From Enoplolaimus lenunculus (lineage: Eukaryota; Nematoda; Enoplea; Enoplida; Thoracostomopsidae): 64,000 bases of DNA. The stretch lies in assembly GCA_030248215.1 (NCBI GenBank), contig JASANG010001500.1, positions 1 to 64,000 on the forward strand, read 5' to 3'. Position 1 is the stretch's first letter, and each line of letters begins with the position of its first letter. Below the pieces are notes generated by a model. That model saw only the letters and a list, made by a program, of their open reading frames with translations. It had not been told where the DNA came from and ran no database searches. The translations under genes were made by a program, and so were the position numbers. Shown here piece by piece: positions 1 through 10,719 of this stretch.

Positions 1-356
1 TTGTTGGCCTTAATCATCCCCCAGTAGCAAAATTAATTGTTGCGGAAATCAAAAAGCTAATCGGTGATTGTTCTCATACGTATTCCATGAAAAATTACGT
101 GGTTTCCTTAGATACTAATCATAATTTCAATCTTCACAAGGTATGCAGTGTGCTATTCGCAGAACGGTATAACGTGGTATTCGATCCTCACGATTTAATG
201 CCTCCGCTTATGCTAAGATTAGATCGGGCAACACTATTAATACACAACACCGGTAAACTTATCGTTACGGGAATTAAAAAGTACAAACATATTGAACCGC
301 TTATACACCGTATCAATACCATTATTGTACCACACCATGTATGTAGTAATCGATAG
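1..356 (+). CDS. TBP-like protein of the virus-like element (N-terminus outside window)
   Basis: The frame is open from the window edge, so the protein starts upstream. The visible part fits the end of the first and all of the second repeat of the TATA-binding-protein fold. It shows an 'IKKLI' helix, then 'KNYVVSLD' (compare 'QNIVGSCD' in TBP), then 'FDPHDLMPPLMLRL', 'ATLLIHNTGKLIVTG' and a closing helix ending near 'RINTII'. In TBP these segments form the saddle that binds promoter DNA. By inference this protein directs transcription of the element's own genes. It overlaps the next frame by about 20 bases. TBP-like proteins are known in some large DNA viruses. I do not recall one from small capsid-bearing integrants, so the assignment needs a profile search. 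Confidence 0.65.
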   Translation, partial: VGLNHPPVAKLIVAEIKKLIGDCSHTYSMKNYVVSLDTNHNFNLHKVCSVLFAERYNVVFDPHDLMPPLMLRLDRATLLIHNTGKLIVTGIKKYKHIEPLIHRINTIIVPHHVCSNR

Positions 357-660
357 AGTTAATCCGGGATTTTCGTATATAGTTGCACATCTACCACAAC
401 CTCTAGATTCGTCAAAAGCAGAAATAGCGGTAGTTCAGTGTAGTTTACCCCCAAAAGTGCGGCTTTTACAAACAGATTGCATTGAACCTAGTTTCTACAA
501 CGACGGAAGCATGCGTTTTTTGCACTCAAATACAAAATTTAGTCCTATTCCACTTTATCATAAGCTAAGATACAGTAAGCTCGACACTATACTTATAGAT
601 ATAGGAGTAACATTGTCAGAAACAGATAAAATCTTAGTTGTTCTTCATATAAATTATTAA
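337..660 (+). CDS. Small protein upstream of capsid region, virus-like element
   Basis: This 107-residue frame starts at the ATG that overlaps the end of the TBP-like frame. The segment 'AEIAVVQCSLPP' resembles the 'wEVALxEixyP' pattern seen in the small protein that often sits just before the capsid gene in this class of element. The protein looks beta-rich with no membrane segment. A minor capsid or vertex role is a guess from position. I do not recognise a named family. Confidence 0.45.
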   Translation: MYVVIDRVNPGFSYIVAHLPQPLDSSKAEIAVVQCSLPPKVRLLQTDCIEPSFYNDGSMRFLHSNTKFSPIPLYHKLRYSKLDTILIDIGVTLSETDKILVVLHINY

Positions 661-694
661 AAAGACTACATAACTATAGTGTAGTATATTCGAA

Positions 695-877
695 ATGGAT
701 CAAGCTCTTATCCGGCTACTAGCAGGCAGCTCTAGGCATTCAGTTCCCCCAAAGTTAAGTAAGGTAAAGGGGCGTCGTAAAACTATTAAAAAGGCACGTA
801 AAACCAACAAGAACAAAATAAGTAGGCAAAAAACTAGCAGCAAGACAAAGAAAAGAAGGGTCAAGAAATTATATTAA
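695..877 (+). CDS. Small basic core-type protein, virus-like element
   Basis: This 60-residue frame is about one third lysine and arginine, concentrated after residue 22 in runs such as 'KGRRKTIKKARK' and 'KTKKRRVKK'. Short, highly basic proteins next to the capsid gene are typical DNA-condensing core proteins of capsid-bearing DNA elements (compare adenovirus mu). It ends three bases before the capsid-family start, consistent with a packed late-gene cluster. The role is inferred from composition and neighbours. Confidence 0.55.
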   Translation: MDQALIRLLAGSSRHSVPPKLSKVKGRRKTIKKARKTNKNKISRQKTSSKTKKRRVKKLY

Positions 878-879
878 TC

Positions 880-2235
880 ATGTCTCTTCATCCTCAACCA
901 AAATGCAGTGTTTCAGGGTTAGATTTTACTAGCTTACCACCAATACAAGATGAAATTAACAGCGTTCAAGTTGTTGAAAGTGCTTGTTTTACGGGTTTAC
1001 CATCAGATGATTACCTAACACCCTTAGAATTTAGATTTAGCGGCTCTTCGGATTATATCGATGTTGACTCAATTATGTTATATTTACAAGTAGAAATAAT
1101 AAAGAAAGACAACAGTTCTTCCCAAGAAAAACGAGATTCTCAACCAGCACCAGCACCAAGCAAATCAGCTAAAAAGAGGCCTAAAAGGCAAGCAGGATTA
1201 GGAAACGTGAACGGTCCAGTAAATCTTTTCCTATATTCGTTGTTTGATAGAGTTGAACTTAAAATTGCAGGCAAAACAGTGTCACTTGAGCAGTCAAATT
1301 ACCAGTACGTAATGTATACCCTTTCTCACTTATAATTTCCCGAAACCGTACGAAAAACTCTTCTTCAACCAGCAATTTACGAACCCGATCAACCGTATAG
1401 TTTTGACAGTGAACCAGACGCAGTTGCTCAAAGAACTTCAATGCTAGATACAAATAAAGGCGAAATATATGGCAGAGTTTTCACAGATTTTCTTAACACG
1501 GGGAGATTTTTACCGGGTAATCTCCCGTTAAGTTTAATTTTTCATCGAGCTAAACCCAACTTTTGCATTATGGGAAATTCAAAGAAAACTTATAACGTTA
1601 AGATTAAAACGGCAAAGCTTTATACACCATATGTAACCTTAACTACCGCAAGCTTAACAAACTATCACAAAATTTTGGCCACGTCGGGTTTCAAATATCC
1701 GATACTACGCCACAACATTAGCACCAAAGCGCTGGGAGTGGGAGATATGAATGTTTCATGGTCATTTATTAGTAATGAGAAGATACCAAGAAAGATAGTG
1801 TTAATGCAAGTACGCGCATCAGCTTATAACGGACAAATTGATAAAAACCCGTATTATTTTGAAGAATTTGGGTTACAAAGTTTGCAGGTCTTTGTTAACA
1901 AAAAGTCATTTCCAAGTAGTGTACCGCTAACTTTTGAACGATTCGGAGATATATACCGCACGTACCTAAATTTCTTTAAGGCTACCGATTACGTTAATTT
2001 AGATCCAGGCTTTGATGCATTTGGCTATGGGGCAGGTTACTTTATGATACCAATAAGTTTAACGAGAGATGGGTCAACAAATTGCGGCTACCACTCCAAC
2101 CCAGAGCATGGAAACCTTGATATAGAGTTAGTTTACGCAAAACCATTAACAGAACCCATAATGTTACTACTTTTGTCAGAGTACGATAGTGTTTTAACTA
2201 TAAAAGAAAATGGAGAGTTCAGTTGGCAGCAGTAA
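880..2235 (+). pseudogene. Capsid-family region (F54H12.2-like), broken
   Basis: This region matches the pattern of the widespread 'uncharacterized protein F54H12.2' family found in animal genomes. Near the start it has 'DYIDVDSIMLYLQVEI' followed by 'NGPVNLFLYSLFDRVELKI'. Later it has 'KIPRKIVLMQVRASAYNG', 'NPYYFEEFGLQSLQVFV' and a closing 'LDIELVYAKPL'. I know this family as capsid-like proteins linked to packaging ATPases, and a double jelly roll is the likely fold. The length of about 450 codons is normal for the family. The region is broken but otherwise well kept. It overlaps the start of the ATPase frame, which supports one late transcription unit. Confidence 0.75.
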
Positions 2236-2878
2236 CGTAGATACCACTTTAGACACACCCATATTACTAGAGCAACCGTATAATGCTATTGTTACCGGCT
2301 CTACTCAGTCTGGTAAATCGTATTTTGTACGTAAACTATTGGAGCATTGTGATTCAGTTCATACAACACCATTTAAACGCATATATTATTGCTATGGCAT
2401 GCCAGAGGAAAAGTTATTTACCGTAAGCGCTCCCACTCTTCAAATCATACCAAACTTTCCCGATTTTATTTTTGAAGAAACAGATGTTCCAGTTCACACA
2501 CTCATAATCCTAGACGATTTTATGGATAAATTAATAGGAGACAAAAGGTTAATCAATCTATTCACCAAAATGATTCATCGGTTAGTATCGGTAATTTTTA
2601 TTGTTCAGAATTTATATTTTGGCCCGAAAGTTGGTCCATGTATCCGCAGAAACACTGATTATTACTTTCTTTTCGAAAATAGGGGAGACCAGGCAACGAT
2701 ATCTAACCTTAGCAGCAGAATGTTTCCAGGCAAAAAGAATTATTTACTTGGAGCACATAAAAAATCATTAAAAAGGCAATACGGTTACCTAATGGTTAAT
2801 CTCAAACCTAATATTCCCCTGGAGTTTGTGCTTTCAGAAGGGATATTACCGTGTGAACAATATTATGTTTATCTTTGA
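2210..2878 (+). CDS. Packaging ATPase (A32/FtsK-HerA type), virus-like element
   Basis: This 222-residue protein has a clear Walker A motif 'VTGSTQSGKSYF' near residue 30 and a Walker B 'HTLIILDDFMD' near residue 95-105. A sensor-like 'VIFIVQNLYFG' follows around residue 132. This is the layout of A32-type viral DNA-packaging ATPases, which pump genomes into preformed capsids. The frame is intact. Its start overlaps the end of the capsid-family region by 26 bases, the usual pairing in these elements. Confidence 0.85.
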   Translation: MESSVGSSNVDTTLDTPILLEQPYNAIVTGSTQSGKSYFVRKLLEHCDSVHTTPFKRIYYCYGMPEEKLFTVSAPTLQIIPNFPDFIFEETDVPVHTLIILDDFMDKLIGDKRLINLFTKMIHRLVSVIFIVQNLYFGPKVGPCIRRNTDYYFLFENRGDQATISNLSSRMFPGKKNYLLGAHKKSLKRQYGYLMVNLKPNIPLEFVLSEGILPCEQYYVYL

Positions 2879-2919
2879 TTGTTTTTCGTTAATGAATTAT
2901 GTATTTTTTATAATTTAAG

Positions 2920-3273
2920 ATGAGTAGTGCGTTAAAGGAAAATTTATCTACTCTCCAGTACTTACAAACAGCACCAAAAGCGTATGTAAAACAAATTCTC
3001 TCAAAACCCACAAATAGTTTGGTACAAGCATTATCAGAAATTTGTAGAAACCTCGAAGTAGGAAATATATAACTTAAACCAGAACAAATATTGTGGGTTA
3101 AAAAACAAATTCGAAAAATTTCAGCATTAGGGTCTAAACGAACATCACTAGCTCGCAAAAAATTAATATTAAAAAGAGTAGGTCACGATATAGTTCCAAA
3201 GCTGTTAACGTTAGCTAAGAATACATTAAAATCTATATTTGACTATAAACATGGTGAAGGAAATATTTTATGA
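2920..3273 (+). pseudogene. Small helical protein region, virus-like element (broken)
   Basis: The coding-like stretch starts at an ATG 40 bases after the ATPase. It is lysine-rich and helical, with segments such as 'LWVKKQIRKISALG' and 'RKKLILKRVGHDIVPKLL'. Small basic proteins of this kind follow the ATPase in several Polinton-like elements. The family is not identified and the region is broken. It overlaps the next frame by a few bases. Confidence 0.4.
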
Positions 3274-3288
3274 ATGGTGTATATAACA

Positions 3289-4247
3289 TGTCTAGTGATC
3301 CTAAAAAATACGCATTAGTTGAAGAATCGTTATTTGAAAAGTTAAAAGCATCGCGCGCACAACAACCTTCGCAACAACAACAACAAACACCAAGCAATAA
3401 CTCAATCCAGATTGTCAATCGCGCTACAACAACAACGTTACAAGATATCGTAGAAGTCTTACCTCGGCAACTTCGGAACAAAGCAAAAATTCTTGCGCAT
3501 TACCTTGAAGCTTACGTTACCGTGAACAATAAGGAGCGCATTATCTACCCAGACGGCACAGTAGGATCACACTTTATTGATTTGGCACGATATTTTACAT
3601 CTTCACCGATACTCAGAATTCCTCGTCCACCGGATGCAACACGATTCGCTGAAGTCATTAAAAAGCAGGCGTACCAGCAAGTGCAATCACGAGAAATGGA
3701 TCAAAACAACACGGTCGAAAGCAACGCTGGGAATTTTAATCCCCTAGAACATAAACGAATCATTAGTGGACACGGTGACAAGAAACGTATGTTGTTTTTT
3801 ACAGGACGGTCTCCACTATCAAACTTTCACGTTGCTAAATCCACAGTTAAAGGCATTGGCTATCACAGCGCTGAACAGTACTATCAAGCAAAGAAGGCAT
3901 ATCATTTCGGTGACCACAAATAATACTATCGCATTCTACAGTGTTGGTGTCCATCTCGAGCAAAAGAACTCTCTCAGGAAATTGACGGCTATGATCCAGT
4001 AGAATGGGAGAAACATCAGGACAATATGATGCTAGAAACTTTACGCGCAAAATTTAACGGAAACGCGTTGCTCAAACGACAATTGACTGACACGGGTGAC
4101 ATGGAATTGCTATTCGCCACACAACACGACCAATATCTTGGCACAGGTATACCGCCATATGATGCAAGCTATGAAACAAAAGAAGAATTCCCCGGAAAAA
4201 ATATACTTGGAAAGTTGCTTATGATTGTTAGAAGCGAACTAAAATAA
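3289..4247 (+). pseudogene. NADAR-domain protein region, virus-like element (broken)
   Basis: The first part has a glutamine-rich stretch and then 'DIVEVLPRQLRNKAKILAHYLEAY', typical of a structural or core protein. The later part matches the NADAR (YbiA-like) family. It has 'LFFTGRSPLSNFH', 'IGYHSAEQYYQAKKAYHFGD', and near the end 'LLFATQHDQYLGTGI' and 'PGKNILGKLLMIVR'. These correspond to the family's fSNF, YxSvEhyYQ, DxxwGxG and GxNxLGklLmxvR blocks. NADAR proteins act on N-glycosidic or ADP-ribose substrates. A NADAR domain joined to a structural-type viral protein is unusual. The region is broken in about two places. Confidence 0.7.
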
Positions 4248-4443
4248 TTATTTTAATATCTTTTATGCGTTGTGTTATATGGGTTCATTAGTTTTAAAAT
4301 AAACGAAAAAAATTATCTACGCTTCTGCCTGAAGCAACCCCGTTTAACGCTACACCGTAAAACAATGAATTCTTTATATTATATTTCAGCTGTATACTTT
4401 AAACTTAATATACTTATAATTTACGTGCAAACGAATATATACG

Positions 4444-4998
4444 ATGGCGAAACATATCCAAATAATTCAACTTCTCCAATCTAATCACCAGCTCAACATA
4501 CAGTCCATAGTTTATGCCCTACACCAACACATGTCCTTAGATACGGCGCAAGATTTGTGGTGTCCAGTGTTTGGTGACATGCAAAACAGATTTTACAGTT
4601 GGCTTCTACAGCAGTCCGGTGATGTATTTCAAGATTTCGTAATAACACTTTACACTGAAGGCCAGCTAACGTTGTACCGAGTGTTTGTGGCAGCGTGTAA
4701 GCAATTTGATTATAACATTGAAGAACCTAAAGCTATATCTCGAACTGATTATATTCAGAATTACTTATTTAACGGACAATATCTATTTTGGAGTAAAGAA
4801 CTTGAACGTGAGCAGAATGAGAGTGATTTGTGTGGATTGGGCGCACAGTTTTTTATCAAGGAATTATTGAAGAAAAAAGACAAAATACAACGATTTCTTT
4901 GCATGCAAGGGTCTCTGGCTGAGCGTTTTAAAGTGATGGAAAAAGATTATGAAGCTATTGATATCGCACTAGAAATACAGGACTATTTTGTTGTTTAG
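4444..4998 (+). CDS. Unknown 184-residue protein at the right end of the virus-like element
   Basis: This intact frame is predicted to be nearly all helical, with no signal peptide, membrane segment or catalytic motif that I recognise. Residues 8-90 hold a run of short amphipathic helices ('HQLNIQSIVYALHQHMS', 'LWCPVFGDMQNRFYSWLL'), which could be a small helical-bundle interaction domain. A charged C-terminal half follows ('KELLKKKDKIQRF'). It is separated from the NADAR region by about 200 bases, so it may be an accessory gene with its own promoter. No function is assigned. Confidence 0.55.
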   Translation: MAKHIQIIQLLQSNHQLNIQSIVYALHQHMSLDTAQDLWCPVFGDMQNRFYSWLLQQSGDVFQDFVITLYTEGQLTLYRVFVAACKQFDYNIEEPKAISRTDYIQNYLFNGQYLFWSKELEREQNESDLCGLGAQFFIKELLKKKDKIQRFLCMQGSLAERFKVMEKDYEAIDIALEIQDYFVV

Positions 4999-5097
4999 AT
5001 TGATCTATTTTATGCCTTGTAATATAAAGAAAAAATAAATTCAATGCGTATTTATTGTTGTCTGTTATTTTCTCAGTTCAATATAGTCAAATGTATG

Positions 5098-6340
5098 CGT
5101 CTTTTACCGTTTTTGAAAATTCCCATTAGTTCTCGAGTTATGGCCCAAAAACCTCAAAATTTTCAATTTTCCCGATTTTTCAACCCTCCATATCTCACCC
5201 CCTTGGGCCCCACAACCAAAAAATAAAATATATAATTTCAAGAGTTGTAACACCCCACCACATTGCAAAAGACCCCATCCCAATATCTCTATTCAGTAAA
5301 AAGTTATTAACAATTAAAGAAAGTTGATTTTTCGCAATTTTACCCCCTAAAAATTATATAAAGGTTACATAGCTAATATCGAAAAAATCTTATTAGCTTA
5401 TTTGATAGAGCAAAAAATTCTAGGGTATACATCTTTTACCGTTTTTGAAAATTCCCATTAGTTCTCGAGTTATGGCCCAAAAACCTCAAAATTTTCAATT
5501 TTCCCGATTTTTCAACCCTCCATATCTCACCCCCTAGGCCCCACAACCAAAAAATAAAACATATAATTTCAAGAGTTGTAACACCCCACCACATTGCAAA
5601 AGACCCCATCCCAATATCTCTATTCAGTAAAAAGTTATTAACAATTAAAGAAAGTTGATTTTTCGCAATTTTACCTTCTAAAAATTATCGAAGGTTACAT
5701 AGCTAATATCGAAAAAATTTTATTAGCATATTTGAGCAAAAAATTCTAGGGTATACGTCTTTTACCGTTTTTGAAAATTCCCATTAGTTATCGAGTTATG
5801 ACCCAAAAACCTCAAAATTTTCAATTTTCCCGATTTTTCAACCCTCCATATCTCACCCCCTAGGCCCCACAATCAAAAAATAAAATATATAAATTCAAGA
5901 GTTGTAACACCCCACTACATTGCAAAAGACCCCATCCCGATATCTCTGTTCAGTAAAAAGTTATTAACAATTAAAGAAAGTTGATTTTTCGCAATTTCCC
6001 CCTAAAAATTATCGGTTACATAGCTAATATCGAAAAAAATTTTATTAGCTTATTTGATAGCGCAAAAAATTCTAGGGTAAACGTCTTTTTCCGGTTTTGA
6101 AAATTCCCATTAGTTCGCGAGTTATGGCCCAAAAACCTCAAAATTTTCAATTTTCCCGATTTTTCAACCCTCCATATCTCACCCCTTAGGCCCCACAACC
6201 AAAAAATAAAATGCTTTATTTCAAGAGTCGTAACACTCCACCACATTGCAAAAGATCCCATCCCAATATCTCTATTCAGTAAAAAGTTATTAACAATTGA
6301 AGAAAGTTGATTTTTCGCAATTTTTCCCCATAAAAATATC
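5098..6340. repeat. Tandem satellite, four units of about 330 bp
   Basis: The phrase 'CTTTTACCGTTTTTGAAAAT' or a close variant recurs at about 5101, 5433, 5759 and 6084, giving spacings of about 332, 326 and 325 bases. Each unit continues with 'TTATGGCCCAAAAACCTC' and 'CCCTCCATATCTCACCCC' and ends in an AT-rich half. Copies are very similar, so the array is young or homogenised. It starts about 100 bp after the last frame of the virus-like element. Apparent reading frames inside are artefacts of the repeat. Confidence 0.95.
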
Positions 6341-7014
6341 ATAGGTTGATTAGTTAGCTCTTCAAGATAATTTAGTTAATACAATAATAAAATGTTTGGT
6401 TGTTTTCTTTTAGACCTCGTCAGCTCAATGGAATACAGGACCCGCTATTTACTCCCATTGTTTTACACATATCAACTGTACTTATGAACATTGTACACAC
6501 ACAATTATAATACGCAAAAGCTACTTGCTAAACTTAACTTTCACATGAAGCTGGGTATCCTTCAAAAATTAAAGACATGGTTTCAGGCTGTATTGTAGTA
6601 AACTTGGATTTTAAAATCACCTTTCACCTACAAAATTTATTTTAGTTGTTTCCGCAAATGACAATTTAACTACAAGGATTGGCGAGTTTAAGAAATTATT
6701 TGAAACGTTTATTTTCCAGGTTAGCCCTTAGGTGTGAGCTTGTACTGAAAGTTTTGTGCTATGCGTGATTCTACTGTAGTCGCAACTAGGCGTGACACAC
6801 AAAACTATTACGTACGTAATACAAATTCTTTCACCCTAATTTTTATCAGTTTTACAGTTAGAAGTCTATATATAATAAAGCTTGAGCGCACAGGAACATT
6901 ACTGATTAATCGTATGGGTTTTCTTCGCTTGTAAAGAATGTGAGTTGCACACGTTTCCATCCCGAGTCATGCTGGCCCTAAAGTTAGCATTTCGTAATAC
7001 CATTGAACTGATTG
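6341..7014. other. Non-coding stretch between satellite and the first host gene
   Basis: I see no reading frame, tRNA or clear repeat here. The part near 6640-6710 contains TTTATT, which on the - strand is a possible AATAAA poly(A) signal for the gene ending at 7015. Confidence 0.5.
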
Positions 7015-9927
7015 CTATTTCTCCTCCTTGAGGCAATTTGTAACGAAGTGGCCCAACATAGCTTCCGGAACCCAGTTCATGTAGAACCACCCCTTCACGA
7101 TCTGGTATATACCCGACATGACCGCCGTTGGGGCCACACTCCTAGGATCCAATGGAATAGGCTCCGCTGGAGTTGGACCAATCCAAACTGGCGTGCTACT
7201 ATATTGCGGTAGTACCATCATCTGATATATGTTGTGAGCGGGAGAGTTTGGTTCCACATCACGTTGCAGAGCAAGCTGAAAAACTGATGCGTCTTCCGGT
7301 GTGGTATTTTGACTTGTTGGTGTTGTTGCATAGTCCTGTGGCAATTTTGCGATGCTGGCCTGGAATAGTGCAAATCAAAATTAAAAGGCACATAGCAAGT
7401 AGTATGACACATTTTAGAATGTAAGACACGACTAGATTCTCAGCACAAGGATACGCGTAACAATCAAAGTTTCAGTTACCTGCATTTTTTGCGCAGTGCT
7501 TTTATAGCCAGCATTCCAGTTGCCTGAAGGCATTGCTCTATTATGACCACCACCAGTATTTGTTGTATGGTCAATTGTGAGCTTAGTTGCATGCTGCCTG
7601 CACAACCATACGCCACAGTTATTGTTGTCATAACGCGTTCGTTTCGGCGAGATCTAAAGGCATTTTAGAGGTTTGGTAGTTAAGAAAGTATTGCAAGTGG
7701 CTATATAACTCAGAGTTTGTAGTGGAAATAAATATAACACTACAGTGAAATCGTTACTACAAGAGAACTACGGCACATTTAGACTCTCGTGGCCAAATGG
7801 AATATTAGAAGGCATATATTATGTTACAGTCAATTACCTCCTTATCCACATCGTAACCTTCCATTTCTCGTGCCTTTGACACTACATTGACATTGGTAGT
7901 TTGTTTTGAGTCATCAGGGTCCTCTATGCCTGGGTTGTTTGGTGATAAGTATTGAATTTCGGCGGTTTCTTGGATTTCCTAAAATTTATTAGGAGTATTT
8001 TTATTGTTTGAACGCTTAACTATTATGTATACGGTTTAATTTGTAAAGCAATATTAACTAAAGTATTGTGGTTATAAATCGACAGTAACTTTTTGTTCGT
8101 ATCTTAGAACGGTTTTGTCGAAAATGAAGGTTTCAATGCTTAATAATAACATCGTAGACGCTAGCACAAATACAACCTTAAAATTTCTTGATTGAACGGT
8201 TTGAAAAATTAGAGTAGTGGCCCTGAATCTAAATTGAAACTGTTAAATATTTCACTCTAAAAGGGAACTGAATTACCCATTGGTATTCTTCCGGTTCCTC
8301 GCACATATTATGGTTCTCATCATTCTCCTGGTTTGAGGAGTTACCAAAAATGCTGTCTTCACCATGATTTGCTTCAGGGCTTTCAGGCGAATAACTGGGC
8401 GAAGTTGAATCTGGAGTGTTTTCGTTGTTCTAAATAAGAAGCACTTACGAGATAAGGGACGCGATGAATCAAATTTAATTCTTGTTGTGGTTATGTATAC
8501 TTGTAGAGTACAGGCCATATAGTCACACAATTATATTAGTACCAATTAGTTCAAACCGCTAGCTAATGGTGATTGTAGTAAATGTTGGGTTTTGAAATCT
8601 TTAGTACTTACTGAGTTATTCATTGCAACTTCAAACTGGAAGACATTTGCATTGTAAAACCGTTGCTGCATTGAGTTAATATGATACTCAATATCATCTG
8701 GTTGTAGGAGCCTGTTTTTGCGTAATGCCAGTGAAGCTGCTCGCCAACAAGCGTGAGGTTTTCCTAAATAAAATATGTGATACTTTCTAGCTAACCACCA
8801 TTTATAGCGCTCAGACAATATATTTTACCTAATGTTTTTAAAACGCATGTACCCGCGTTCTTTTTTTCAACTGTGAACGTGTCAGGGGTTGCTAAATGTC
8901 AACACAAAAGGAACAAGTCCTAAGTTACAATTTTAATTTCGGTTCCAGTTGCCTGATCCGCAACACTGATGAAGGTGAATCGCATACAAACGTTACATTA
9001 GTTTTGCAGATCGATGGAATACTTAAATATTTGGATATTAATTGGGTATCACTTTTTCAATTTCAATGCTCATCTGGACACCTAGATATTAACTGAAAAG
9101 CTATTGCTGCACACAAAACTTACGTTATCGTTATATTCACCATCATTTTCTTCCTCCGTACTGGCGGTACTTTCAGGCACTTCTCCGGCATCATTCCCAG
9201 TGCTATTATCTGCTCTTTCTGCGTTTTCAGATTCAATTTTGTGTATATTCTCAAATATATCAATGTAACCATACAATATAACATACTTAACTAATCAGGG
9301 TGCTTGGATAATATAGTTATACTTATTAACAATATACTGAACAAATGAAACAAATGCAGCGCAAGGGTAGCAAATCAGGAAACAAAACAACACCAAAGAA
9401 CAAAATTAGTTTTTTCTTGCCCTTAACTCTTACCGGAAATTAAGTTTTACAAGTCTGATATCGCTTTGAAACCAATTGATTTTCAGTTTATAAAGTTGAA
9501 AAACTACTTATAAGCTTAAATCTATTTCATATGCACTGTATAGCCACACCCACAATGGGAGGTTTTAATCCACAAGCAAGTGTGACCTACTTCAAAAAGC
9601 ACAACTTCTTTTGAATCGTTAGCTGGCGGTGTTGCCTGAAATGTTTAACACGAAGCTGCACTAATGAATTTAACGTTTTTGTATACTGTATTTAGCGTGC
9701 AATATGATTCCTTTTTCACAACATAACTATCATTTTCCTATTGATTCCTTTTATACGGACAAAACGATGCTTTCAATGTGGTTAAAAAATTTCATTTATA
9801 ATATTATAATCAATCTTTCGCAATCACCACATGATAAAATAACAACAAAGCGCAAATCACTTACTAAGTTAATAACTTCAAGCTCAATAAACACATCTTG
9901 ATTTTCTTTTCGTTCAAAATACGGCGC
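7015..9927 (-). CDS. Unrecognised multi-exon gene, probably nuclear protein
   Basis: Splice signals and phase join six exons on the - strand: 8829-8891, 8612-8763, 8277-8429, 7838-7978, 7480-7653 and the terminal 7015-7359, about 342 codons in all. The best-kept part is encoded across the first two exons ('CVLKTLGKPHACWRAASLAL', then 'LLQPDDIEYHI'), rich in basic and aromatic residues. An acidic Ser/Pro/Asn-rich stretch follows, and the C-terminus is 'GHFVTNCLKEEK'. Likely upstream exons are 9865-9927 ('QDVFIELEVINL'), 9591-9635 and an acidic one ending at 9124. The last does not fit the phase of 8829-8891, so an exon is missing or wrong. I do not recognise the family. The mix of a conserved basic block and disordered acidic tail suggests a chromatin or transcription factor, which is only inference. 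Confidence 0.55.
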
Positions 9928-10719
9928 CTATAAACAACGGCTTGGCAAGTGAGTATCTATCATTATACTTCAATATTGCTGCTAACTTATGCTTAATTAC
10001 AAAATTTTATACGTTTCAAAAACAAATTCGTAGTCAGGAAAGCTTGTTTGCTTGACAAAAGCTATGTTAAAAAAGTAAATATCTGCGTTGATTAAGTTTG
10101 CAATAAGATGCTACAACTCATAAAAAATATTAGCTTATAGGTTATGCGCTACTGAAAAATTTTATACCGGTATAAAACGATAAACCTTATCCAAAGATTG
10201 AAATGCATAGAAATACAAAAGTAGTTTGCAAATTAAAAGAAACCAACTGAAAGAACTTAGGTAATTTATATTGCTCGTGGAGGTGTTGAAATTCTAAATA
10301 TTTGACACACTCATTGGTGATACATGATCTTCCTCATTACATTTTGTTGCCTTAATAATATAGATCAATGACCATATGGCGCTCAAATTTGATCGTATTT
10401 ATTTTAGGATGGAAATAGTAACACCTTGGGATACTTACTTTAGAAGACTTTAAATATACTCAATAGGCGCTTCCGTAATTTTATTAACTTTTTGAGCATT
10501 TCACATTTATTGTATGTTTATATGTTATATACAATTAAAATAACCATATGCAGAATTAAAACTAAATTTACGCTTCATTGATTTATGGCAGGTCATTAAT
10601 TATACCGCAATAAATTACACTTCCTGCTCCCTGCGGTCCTGCGGCTCCGACTATACTACTTATTTTTAACTGAACATATATATCCGGTACTGCAATTACC
10701 GTTGAAAACGTTTATGTCT
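9928..10719. other. Non-coding stretch upstream of the unrecognised gene
   Basis: AT-rich, with no convincing exon. A short open stretch near 10620-10650 on the - strand could be a small upstream exon but has nothing to support it. Confidence 0.4.

Larger units (their letters stand above)
1..4998 (+). mobile_element. Integrated virus-like element, F54H12.2 capsid-family type (partial, fossil)
   Basis: At least eight tightly packed + strand reading frames have almost no gaps, no introns and short overlaps, unlike the exon-intron genes elsewhere in the window. In order they are a TBP-like protein, a small protein, a basic core-type protein, a capsid-family protein, a packaging ATPase, a small helical protein, a protein with a NADAR domain and an unknown 184-residue protein. 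The capsid plus ATPase pair is the hallmark of double-jelly-roll DNA viruses and Polinton-like integrants. The left end lies outside the window and I saw no terminal repeat on the right, where a satellite array begins about 100 bp after the last frame. The element is broken in about four places, but most frames are open, so insertion looks fairly recent. No polymerase or integrase is in the visible part. Confidence 0.8.
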
